Assembly (NCBI GenBank): GCA_964534355.1
Contig: CAZHNZ010000009.1
Span: 1 to 50,991 of the forward strand
From: CAXXIC01 sp964534355
GTDB taxonomy: Bacteria > Bacteroidota > Bacteroidia > Bacteroidales > UBA7332
DNA length: 50,991 bases
Reading direction: 5' to 3'
The first letter of the stretch is position 1, and each line of letters opens with the position of its first letter. The notes beneath the pieces were generated by a model. That model was given only the letters and a program-made list of their open reading frames with translations, was not told where the DNA came from and did not search any database. Made by a program: the position numbers and the translations under genes. Positions 8,490 to 15,789 of this stretch are shown here, in pieces.

Positions 8490-11400
8490 ATGTCCAAAAT
8501 AAAAACATCCCTTTTCATATTTATCCTCTTACTGCTGATACCGACTTCGGGTGCACAAAATATCAATTTCAGATATCTTGGACTCAAAGAGGGATTATCG
8601 CAAATGTCTGTCGTGTCGATTTGGTGCGATGGGATGGATGTGATGTGGTTTGCCACGCGCCGGGGAGTTAATTACTACGATGGCAGCAGGATACAGCCGC
8701 TTGTGATGAAACGAAAAGATGGCAGCAGCGGAAATTTCGACAGAGCCCGCGATATTTGCGGCGATAAAAAGGGGATGATCTATTTTGTGAGCGACGAAGA
8801 GTTGGTGCAATACAATCAGCGTACCCATCGCTTCTATTCGCACGGCAAAGGGATAAGCGCAATTTCGCACAACAGAAATCAGCTTTGGGCTGCCCGAAAA
8901 GATTCAATCCTGATTTTTGACAAAAAAACAAATAGCCTCAAACCTTATACAAAACTCAAATCGGCCAGGAACGCTGAAATCAGATCTATTCTCGAAGGCT
9001 CAAACGGACTGCTTTATGTGGGTGGCGAGGGCGGACTTGTATCGTTTTTCAGGCAGGGCGATGAAGAGCGCATCCTCACCGGCATTGCTGTAAATGTATT
9101 GTTTGAAGATAACAAACGGAATATTTGGATTGGCACAAAAGAGGGGTTGTTCAGATTGTCGCCCGACAGGCAGTTGACCCGTTTTCAGGCCAAAAAAGAG
9201 GACCCAAACAGCCTGAATTCGAATGAAGTCAGAGCTATCATTCAGGACAAAGAGGGCTATTTGTGGATCGGGACCAATGCCGGCATCAACAAATTTGCAC
9301 CCGAGAGCGGAAAATTTTCATCCTATACGTCCAACGAAAACAACCCTTCGTCGCTCAGCCACCCATCGGTTTTCAGCCTTTTTTGCGACAATCAGGGTAC
9401 AATTTGGGTAGGTACATTTTATGGCGGAGTCAGTTACTTCAATTTGCAAAACGAGATTTTCAAATATCCGTTCAACGACATCGCCCGTTTCAGAAAAAGC
9501 TATGCCGTTGATGCCATCGTCCCCATAAATGGCAACGAGGCATTCATTACCTCTTCCATTTTGGGGGCATTCAAATATACTATTCAAACAAACGAATATG
9601 CACCCATCCCTATTCCGCTCAGCAAAATCCATCTCTTGTCGCACGTTTACGACAAAACCCGAAATCTGATCTATTGCGGCACTATCAGCAACGGCGTTAT
9701 CGTGTATGACGGCAATAAAAACCGTTTTTTGCCTCTCACTATCAATACCTCAAATTCTTGTCTGCTATCCAACAGCATCACGGGCATATCTTTGTTAAAC
9801 AACGACTTAATAATGGCCACGCCCAAAGGCTATGTATCGTACAACCTCTCTGACGGCACTTCAAAAAGTGTTTTCACCGATTTAGAGGGTCAAACTACTT
9901 CCCCTACGCGCATGATGACCGACTCGAAAGGGCGGCTTTGGCTCACGTTTCTTGGCCCCGAAATGGCCTGCTACAACCCGGAGAACCAATCCATGAAGCT
10001 GCATCGCGAATTTATGCCTACCCAATCGTTGGAGCAATCGATCCGGGTGAATGCCATTTTCGAAGACAGCAAACAGCGGATTTGGGTGGCCACCTCGGGT
10101 AAAGGGCTTTGCAGATACAACGAAACTACCGACAAATTCGAACTCTTTGCCAACGAGGCATACGGTCTCAACACCAACTATTGCTTTGATATCAAAGAGG
10201 GTGCACGCGGTCAGTTGGTGGCCTTCGGGAGCAATGGCATTACATTTATAGATGTTGAGAATAAGAGGTTTAACCACCTCTCGGGCGAACGTTTTCTCAC
10301 CGACAAAATCATGAACGAGGGGTGCGGAAATTATGCCGACGACAAAGGGAATATTTTGGTGGGCACCATTCAGGGTTTCGTGGCATTTAATCAGGAGTTT
10401 TTGGCCAAAGAGATTGCGCCATCCAACCTCTTTTTTTCTAAACTGCTTGTCAACTCAGAGGAGGTGTTGCCCAATGACGGCTCAGGCATTCTGAGTGAGT
10501 CGCTTCCGTACACTAAATCGGTGGAGCTGAGCAGCAAAAATCAGAGTTTCGATATCGTTTTTTCGATTACAAATTATCTGAAAACAGGCAGTTACAGCAC
10601 CGTGTATATGCTCGAAGGATTTGACAAACAATGGATTAAAACCAATTCGACCAAAATACATTACACCAATCTGAGCCCCGGCAATTATCTGCTCAGAGTA
10701 AGAACGCAGGGCGAGTCGGGCAAACAGAGAGAGATTAGTCTGCCCATCTGCATTTACCCGCCTTTTTATGCCTCTACGCCGGCCTATTTACTCTATCTGA
10801 TATTGTTCGGACTTGCACTTTTCTACTTCATCCGGTTTTTCAATTCCAAACACCGGTTGATGCTTTCACTCGATTTCGAACAGCGAGAAAAGCACCGTAT
10901 CGAAGAGCTTAATCAGGCAAAAGAGCGGTTTTATATCAATGTTTCTCACGAATTCAGAACGCCCATTTCTCTGATAATGGCGCAGATAGAGCTGTTGCTT
11001 AGCAATCATCCCGATTTGAATGCAACGGTGCGAAAGGCAATTCAGCGGATGTACCGCAACGCCGATAAGTTGCAGCACTTAGTGACGGAGGTGCTCGATT
11101 TCAGAAAACAGGAGGCGGGCAAAATGAACCTGAACATCTCGCCGGTCAATGTGGTCGATTTGCTTGCCGATATTGTCGATTCGTTTCAGGAAAGGGCCAT
11201 CATGCAGGGGCAGGAGATTACTTTTATCTCTTCCGAAAAAGAGCAGTTTCTGTTTATCGACCGAAATCAGTTTAGCAAAGCTATTTACAATTTGCTTTCG
11301 AATGCCTGCAAATTCACCCCGCAGGGTGGCAAAATTGAGGTTTCGTGCCATTTCAACCAAAACAATTTCACACTGATAGTGTGCGACAATGGTCCGGGAA

Positions 11401-12461
11401 TTCCGGCCGAAGATATCGCCAACGTTTTCGACCGTTTTTATCAGGCCAAAACCCCGGCATCGGCCATGGGTTCGGGCATTGGATTGTCTTTTGTCAAAGA
11501 GATTGTTGAGCTGCATGGTGGCACTGTGGCGGTAAAAAACAACGAAAACGGTTCAGGTTGCTCATTCACAATTGTATTGAACCGCACCCTCAATCCGGAA
11601 TTCCGCACTACCAACGAACAGCTGCTTTCGTCCCCAACCACCACGCTGCAAGATGATTTAAGTCCGTTGAAAGTGAGTGATACCGCCGAGCGAAATACAA
11701 TTCTTATTGTAGAGGATAATGCCGAAATGCTCACTTTGCTGACCGAAATATTCGCGCCGGTGTACAATGTTCAGACAGCAAAAGATGGTTCTGAGGCGCT
11801 CGATCTGCTCAAAATGTTGCATCCGGATATTGTGTTGAGTGATGTGATGATGACAAAAGTGTCGGGCCTCGAACTTTGTGCCCAAATCAAAAACAACTAC
11901 GAAACGTGCCACCTGCCCGTTGTGCTGCTTACCGCGCAAAGCCTCGAAAAAAGCACCATCGAAGGGCTGCAAAGTGGTGCCGACGACTACATCACCAAGC
12001 CATTTAATGCCCGGCTTCTCATCATGAGGTGCAACAACCTCGTGAACAACCGCCGCATTTTGCAGGAGAAATTTGCCAAACAGGCCGATTTTGCACCGCA
12101 GATAATTGCCACAAACCAAAACGACATTCTGTTTATGGAAAAGGCGTACAAGGTAATCGAAGAAAACTTTGAGAACCAAAGCTTCGATGTGGATCTGTTT
12201 TGCAGCGAAATGGCCATGAGCCGGGTGAAACTTTACGCCAAAATGAAAGGTGTTTCGGGTTTAACACCCAAAGACTTTATCCAGAATGTAAAACTGAAAA
12301 AAGCGGCCGATCTGCTTATCAACCGACCCGATTTGCTGATTACCGATATCACCTACAAACTCGGGTTTAGTTCGCCCCGCTATTTCAGCAAGAGCTTCAA
12401 AGAGCTTTTCGGAATAATACCGACTGAATATCGCGAAAAGAATTGTAAACAATCACAATAA
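8490..12461 (+). CDS. hybrid two-component system sensor/regulator (HTCS)
   Basis: One-protein signalling chain of 1323 aa that senses a glycan fragment in the periplasm and activates carbohydrate genes. Order: signal sequence (1-23); repeated Reg_prop propeller blades (for example NIWIGTKEGLF, YLWIGTNAGIN, TIWVGTFYGG) to about 690; a Y_Y_Y domain (about 695-755); a membrane helix (about 770-792); HisKA with the phospho-acceptor His in NVSHEFRTP near 820; HATPase with CDNGPGIP and GSGIGLSFVKE; a receiver domain from about 1070 with the acceptor Asp in LSDVMM near 1118; and an AraC-type helix-turn-helix at the C-terminus (about 1215-1318). All catalytic boxes look intact. It is divergent from the lyase genes and 12 bases upstream of the SGNH esterase gene, so it may be co-transcribed with the latter. 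Confidence 0.96.
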   Translation: MSKIKTSLFIFILLLLIPTSGAQNINFRYLGLKEGLSQMSVVSIWCDGMDVMWFATRRGVNYYDGSRIQPLVMKRKDGSSGNFDRARDICGDKKGMIYFVSDEELVQYNQRTHRFYSHGKGISAISHNRNQLWAARKDSILIFDKKTNSLKPYTKLKSARNAEIRSILEGSNGLLYVGGEGGLVSFFRQGDEERILTGIAVNVLFEDNKRNIWIGTKEGLFRLSPDRQLTRFQAKKEDPNSLNSNEVRAIIQDKEGYLWIGTNAGINKFAPESGKFSSYTSNENNPSSLSHPSVFSLFCDNQGTIWVGTFYGGVSYFNLQNEIFKYPFNDIARFRKSYAVDAIVPINGNEAFITSSILGAFKYTIQTNEYAPIPIPLSKIHLLSHVYDKTRNLIYCGTISNGVIVYDGNKNRFLPLTINTSNSCLLSNSITGISLLNNDLIMATPKGYVSYNLSDGTSKSVFTDLEGQTTSPTRMMTDSKGRLWLTFLGPEMACYNPENQSMKLHREFMPTQSLEQSIRVNAIFEDSKQRIWVATSGKGLCRYNETTDKFELFANEAYGLNTNYCFDIKEGARGQLVAFGSNGITFIDVENKRFNHLSGERFLTDKIMNEGCGNYADDKGNILVGTIQGFVAFNQEFLAKEIAPSNLFFSKLLVNSEEVLPNDGSGILSESLPYTKSVELSSKNQSFDIVFSITNYLKTGSYSTVYMLEGFDKQWIKTNSTKIHYTNLSPGNYLLRVRTQGESGKQREISLPICIYPPFYASTPAYLLYLILFGLALFYFIRFFNSKHRLMLSLDFEQREKHRIEELNQAKERFYINVSHEFRTPISLIMAQIELLLSNHPDLNATVRKAIQRMYRNADKLQHLVTEVLDFRKQEAGKMNLNISPVNVVDLLADIVDSFQERAIMQGQEITFISSEKEQFLFIDRNQFSKAIYNLLSNACKFTPQGGKIEVSCHFNQNNFTLIVCDNGPGIPAEDIANVFDRFYQAKTPASAMGSGIGLSFVKEIVELHGGTVAVKNNENGSGCSFTIVLNRTLNPEFRTTNEQLLSSPTTTLQDDLSPLKVSDTAERNTILIVEDNAEMLTLLTEIFAPVYNVQTAKDGSEALDLLKMLHPDIVLSDVMMTKVSGLELCAQIKNNYETCHLPVVLLTAQSLEKSTIEGLQSGADDYITKPFNARLLIMRCNNLVNNRRILQEKFAKQADFAPQIIATNQNDILFMEKAYKVIEENFENQSFDVDLFCSEMAMSRVKLYAKMKGVSGLTPKDFIQNVKLKKAADLLINRPDLLITDITYKLGFSSPRYFSKSFKELFGIIPTEYREKNCKQSQ

Positions 12462-12473
12462 ATACATTATCTC

Positions 12474-14279
12474 ATGTTCAAAACCAAAATTTACCTGTTA
12501 CTGCTCAGCCTGATAAGCCTCAGCTCATGGGCGCAAAACAAACCCATCCGCATTGCCTGTGTGGGCAATAGTATTACCTATGGCGCAGGGTTGCGCAATC
12601 CCGGCCGCGATGCCTACCCGGGCGTGCTTCAACGTATGTTGGGCAATCAATATGATGTGAAGAACTTTGGCCGCAGTGGCGCTACTTTGCTGCGAAAGGG
12701 CAACTTCCCCTATTGGACAACCGGTCAATACAGAGATGCTAAAAAATTCAATCCCGATATCGTCATTATCAAACTCGGTTCCAACGATTCAAAACCGGTG
12801 CATAAGGCCATTTGGGGGCAGTTCGAAACCGATTTGGCCAACCTTATCGATACATTCCGGCTTTTACCGGCCAGGCCAAAGGTCTATCTCTGTTATCCCG
12901 CGCCGGCCATTGGCATCGGCAATTTTGGCATCACCGATTCGGTATTGGTAGAGGTGCTTATGCCTCAAATAAAGAAGGTGGCACGCGAAAAGAAGACCGG
13001 ACTGATAGACCTGCACCGGGCACTCATTCTTGCACCGGAGCATTTCCCCGACAGGATACATCCCAACGAAGCGGGCGAACTGATAATGGCCCAAACGGTG
13101 TATAAAGCCCTCACCGGCAAAGAGTTTGCCGATACCACAAAAACAACCGCCTGCCCGGGCCGGATGAGCTTCAATACACGTGGTTCGCTCAACAATTGCC
13201 GCCTGATTTTCGAAAAAACGAAACGTGGGCGTGTGGCCTTTTTAGGTGGCTCAATCACAGAGATGAACGGATGGCGCAGCCTCGTTTGCAAAAGCCTGCA
13301 AGAGCGTTTTCCCGATACTGAGTTCGATTTTGTAGATGCCGGCATTGGCTCTACCGGTACCACACCGGGCGCATTCCGCTTCAAAAGAGATGCACTGAAA
13401 AACGGTAAGATTGATCTGCTCTTCATCGATGCTTCGGTCAACGACAACGGTAACGAACCCGATTCTATCGCACAAATCCGCGGTATGGAGGGCGAAGTGC
13501 GTCAGGCCCTGCTCAGCAATCCCAATATCGACATGGTGATGCTGCACTTTATTTGCGACGATTTTATTCCGAAGATTCAGGCCGGAGAGATACCGCGCAC
13601 CATTGCTAACCACGCCCGGGTGGCAGAGTATTACAACATCCCCAACATCGACCTCGCGAAGGAGGTGGCATTGCGCATGAAAGAGGGCGAGTTCGATTGG
13701 CAAAAATTCGGGGGCATACACCCGGCACCATTTGGTCACACCATTTACCACACCACCATTCGCACACTTTTGCACCGTATGTGGTCGGTGCCCAACCGGT
13801 CGGACAAGATTGTCGCGCACGCCATCCCCGATGCGCTACTCGACCCGTTCAGCTATTTTCGAGGGAATCTGATTGAGCCCACACGCGCCAAGATTGCTCA
13901 GGGTTGGAGCTATCAATCCCCGTGGACACCCAAAACCAACGGTTTCGTTCGCCCACGGTACCAAAACAAGAGTTACCTCGAAGCCCTCACACCGGGTGCA
14001 GAGCTTACTTTCGCCTTCAACGGCACGGCCATTGGCATCTATTGCCTCTGCGGACCCGATGCCGGCATAGTGGAATACAGCATAGATGGCGCACCATTCG
14101 TGCCTTACGATCTCTATACCCGTTGGAGCGGCAATCTCTACATTCCGTGGGTACACATGTTTGCCACCACTCTCAAACCCGGCAAGCACAAAATCACTAT
14201 GCGTATGTCGGCCAATAAAAATCCGAAAAGCACCGGCACTGCCTGCCAGATATACTATTTTGCGGTGAATGGGAAATGA
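12474..14279 (+). CDS. tandem SGNH/GDSL hydrolase (putative carbohydrate esterase)
   Basis: Exported 601-aa protein with two complete SGNH hydrolase domains in one chain. Domain 1 (about 24-215) has CVGNSITYG (nucleophile Ser), KLGSNDSKP and DRIHPNEAGE (Asp/His). Domain 2 (about 245-440) has FLGGSITEMNGW, DASVNDNGN and GGIHPAPFGH. The last 150 residues form a beta-rich domain resembling the accessory domain seen on sialate/acetyl-xylan esterase relatives. The signal peptide ends SSWAQ near residue 21. Domains of this type remove acetyl or other acyl groups from glycans, fitting a role in stripping decorations from the polymer attacked by the divergent enzymes. It starts 12 bases after the HTCS stop codon. 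Both catalytic sets look intact; acyl group and sugar are unknown. Confidence 0.85.
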   Translation: MFKTKIYLLLLSLISLSSWAQNKPIRIACVGNSITYGAGLRNPGRDAYPGVLQRMLGNQYDVKNFGRSGATLLRKGNFPYWTTGQYRDAKKFNPDIVIIKLGSNDSKPVHKAIWGQFETDLANLIDTFRLLPARPKVYLCYPAPAIGIGNFGITDSVLVEVLMPQIKKVAREKKTGLIDLHRALILAPEHFPDRIHPNEAGELIMAQTVYKALTGKEFADTTKTTACPGRMSFNTRGSLNNCRLIFEKTKRGRVAFLGGSITEMNGWRSLVCKSLQERFPDTEFDFVDAGIGSTGTTPGAFRFKRDALKNGKIDLLFIDASVNDNGNEPDSIAQIRGMEGEVRQALLSNPNIDMVMLHFICDDFIPKIQAGEIPRTIANHARVAEYYNIPNIDLAKEVALRMKEGEFDWQKFGGIHPAPFGHTIYHTTIRTLLHRMWSVPNRSDKIVAHAIPDALLDPFSYFRGNLIEPTRAKIAQGWSYQSPWTPKTNGFVRPRYQNKSYLEALTPGAELTFAFNGTAIGIYCLCGPDAGIVEYSIDGAPFVPYDLYTRWSGNLYIPWVHMFATTLKPGKHKITMRMSANKNPKSTGTACQIYYFAVNGK

Positions 14280-14353
14280 ATCCTTGGTCAGACAAGAGTT
14301 AATTGGGGCTCATTAGATTTCAGTCAACAAGTAAAAAAAACCGTATAAACTAT

Positions 14354-14405
14354 ATTATCACAAATCTGGCAATAAACAATCTTTATTGCCAAATTTTTGA
14401 TAATA
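14354..14405 (+). terminator. hairpin downstream of the SGNH gene, possible terminator
   Basis: A perfect 10-base inverted repeat (TGGCAATAAA at 14367-14376 and TTTATTGCCA at 14382-14391, loop of 5) is followed by AATTTTTG. Outer arms ATTATCA (14354-14360) and TGATAAT (14399-14405) also pair. The stem is AT-rich, so termination strength is uncertain; it could instead be a protein-binding dyad. Confidence 0.45.
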
Positions 14406-14534
14406 CATTGGTTGAAAAGATTCCTTCTTGCAGACGGAATGGCGGGCATCATTGGTCAGAGAATCGTAGATTATGGGAATAGCTTATAAATATCTTTTTT
14501 ACATCGCGTAGAAAACTCATTTTAAAATCAACAA

Positions 14535-14732
14535 TCATCGTTTGAGAGCTTTCATTACGGCATCTTTCGAAACAGATTCTGTTTTCATACCTGCGTCTAT
14601 CATCGAGCCAAAAGCAAAATCTTCTTTTTCAGATTCACGAATGATTTTTGTTTTAAAATTCATCCGTTTAAGTATTTGATTCAGAAGGTCTGATTCTGAC
14701 TTTGATTGTGGAGTTATAATAAAAGTGTCCAT
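14535..14732 (-). CDS. small DUF2683-type antitoxin-like protein
   Basis: 65-aa soluble protein beginning MDTFIITPQSKSESDLLNQIL, with a short beta strand, a helix and a charged tail ending KDAVMKALKR. This layout matches small Bacteroidota proteins of the DUF2683 group, often found beside RelE/PIN-type toxins and presumed antitoxins. No toxin gene is adjacent: the next gene on this strand upstream is the MNT gene, more than 200 bases away. A TATCTTTG box lies at 14755-14762. It may be an orphan antitoxin or the remnant of a pair. Family match is from memory of sequence shape, so moderate confidence. Confidence 0.6.
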   Translation of the reverse strand: MDTFIITPQSKSESDLLNQILKRMNFKTKIIRESEKEDFAFGSMIDAGMKTESVSKDAVMKALKR

Positions 14733-14754
14733 AGTTTCAGTTGTTTATCTGCTA

Positions 14755-14762
14755 CAAAGATA
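14755..14762 (-). promoter_or_regulatory. -7 box for the DUF2683-type gene
   Basis: TATCTTTG on the minus strand, 23 bases before ATG 14732; exact TAnnTTTG match. Confidence 0.45.
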
Positions 14763-14895
14763 ATGCAAATTCATTTATTCTGTAATGCATATACAATCTT
14801 TTTAACTCTGCATAGTGCGCCTCATCAGCGCAGACCTATGGCTTCCTACTATCTGAATTGTATTCCGCAGATGGCTCGCTAGCAATTTGGATTTA

Positions 14896-14942
14896 TGTAT
14901 ATCCCGTGCTTTTCATTCCCCTCTTTTATGCGGATTTGTATA
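14896..14942 (+). repeat. direct repeat copy 1, left of the HEPN/MNT pair
   Basis: 47 bases beginning TGTATATCCCGTGCTTTTCA and ending TTTGTATA. It matches copy 2 at 15684-15730 in the same orientation: the first 20 bases are identical and 41 of 47 match overall by hand alignment. It lies just after the end of the MNT gene. Confidence 0.8.
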
Positions 14943-14968
14943 AGTAACAAACATGCGCCAAAGCACAA

Positions 14969-15286
14969 TCAGGCTATTTCGATGCCCTTATCTTTAATTA
15001 ATTGTATCAGAGGTGAAATATCATCACTATCATATTTACTTTTTCCAATTAGAAACGGTTCAATCTTTGTATTAACTAATCGGGTTAATTTCCAAATCAA
15101 ACCTGCGGCCTCATCATCTGTTTCATCGTACTTCTCAGATACAATCATAACATCTATATCGCTTTGATCCGTTGCTGTATTGGTAGAATAACTACCAAAT
15201 AAAAAGGCTTTATAAACAGATAATCCATTGCTATTTAATAACAAGACGTATCTTCTTAATAATTCTATAACTTCTGTTGTAGCCAT
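14969..15286 (-). CDS. MNT-type nucleotidyltransferase (antitoxin of HEPN/MNT pair)
   Basis: 105-aa minimal nucleotidyltransferase of the pol-beta superfamily. The active-site pattern G-S-x10-D-x-D is visible (GSYSTNTATDQSDID near residues 32-46), followed by the usual helix and a later carboxylate region (TKIEPFLIG). In studied HEPN/MNT systems the MNT protein neutralises the HEPN RNase, in some cases by adenylylating it. The gene overlaps the upstream HEPN gene by 22 bases (15265-15286), which implies translational coupling and fixed stoichiometry. Its start at 15286 is inside the HEPN coding region. The repeat copy at 14896-14942 lies 27 bases beyond its stop. Confidence 0.85.
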   Translation of the reverse strand: MATTEVIELLRRYVLLLNSNGLSVYKAFLFGSYSTNTATDQSDIDVMIVSEKYDETDDEAAGLIWKLTRLVNTKIEPFLIGKSKYDSDDISPLIQLIKDKGIEIA

Positions 15287-15645
15287 TTTGCTAAGTTTTC
15301 GGTTTTCTTTAAATATGATTCTATCTTTTTCCCATCCGGCACATTGGGCTGATAATCAGGATATCTTCCCTGAAGTTGGTATTTCATCAATATGCCTAAA
15401 AATAGCTCATCTTCTTCAATAAACTCTAATCCGGCTAATTCTGACAAATACAAAAGGTTATGAGAACGGGGCGCAATCTCACCACTCTTCTTGACAACAA
15501 ATGCTTTTATTGCTTTTTCTATTACCAAATGACAAAAGAACAGCCCTTGCAAATACCGTTTATTTTCAATCAACAATTTTGCTGTTTCAAAATCATCGAA
15601 TGCCCCCGAAAACCAATATTCTACCTGTTTGTTTATATCAATCAT
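15265..15645 (-). CDS. HEPN domain protein (toxin of HEPN/MNT pair)
   Basis: 126-aa all-helical HEPN protein: AFDDFETAKLLIENKRYLQGLFFCHLVIEKAIKAF is reduced here to its hallmarks, the FCHLVIEKAIKA helix and the APRSHNLLYL turn, followed by a QGRYPDY segment near residue 95. HEPN toxins are RNases that usually show an R-x4-6-H motif. That spacing is not evident here; the conserved R and H sit as RSH, as in the HEPN subgroup paired with minimal nucleotidyltransferases. Cleavage activity should therefore not be assumed. It is the first gene of a two-gene operon with the MNT gene, and a TATATTTG box at 15667-15674 lies 22 bases upstream of its ATG. Confidence 0.82.
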   Translation of the reverse strand: MIDINKQVEYWFSGAFDDFETAKLLIENKRYLQGLFFCHLVIEKAIKAFVVKKSGEIAPRSHNLLYLSELAGLEFIEEDELFLGILMKYQLQGRYPDYQPNVPDGKKIESYLKKTENLAKWLQQKL

Positions 15646-15666
15646 AGCTTCGAATTATTCCATCGG

Positions 15667-15674
15667 CAAATATA
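15667..15674 (-). promoter_or_regulatory. -7 box for the HEPN/MNT operon
   Basis: TATATTTG on the minus strand, an exact TAnnTTTG match. Direct repeat copy 2 begins 10 bases farther upstream, so it occupies the -33 region and could take part in autoregulation. Confidence 0.45.
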
Positions 15675-15683
15675 ACGATAATT

Positions 15684-15730
15684 TGTATATCCCGTGCTTT
15701 TCAGGCCCCTCTTTATCGCGGGTTTGTATA
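15684..15730 (+). repeat. direct repeat copy 2, right of the HEPN/MNT pair
   Basis: Same orientation as copy 1 (14896-14942) and 41 of 47 bases identical. The two copies bracket the HEPN/MNT operon exactly, like scars of insertion or of cassette exchange. It continues directly into a second repeat type at 15721-15769. Confidence 0.8.
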
Positions 15731-15769
15731 TCCGGTGGGGGCGAGACTCGGGTCGCACCTCCACTACCG
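15721..15769 (+). repeat. GTGGGGGCG repeat, copy on the res side of the restriction system
   Basis: GGTTTGTA, a 5-6 base spacer, then GTGGGGGCG (15735-15743) and a partly matching tail (GAC, CGG, CGCA, ACT). A related copy in the same orientation lies at 20464-20511 on the other side of mod-res. Copy 2 of the HEPN repeat overlaps its first 10 bases. Confidence 0.6.
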
Positions 15770-15789
15770 ACCACAAAATACTCCTCTTT

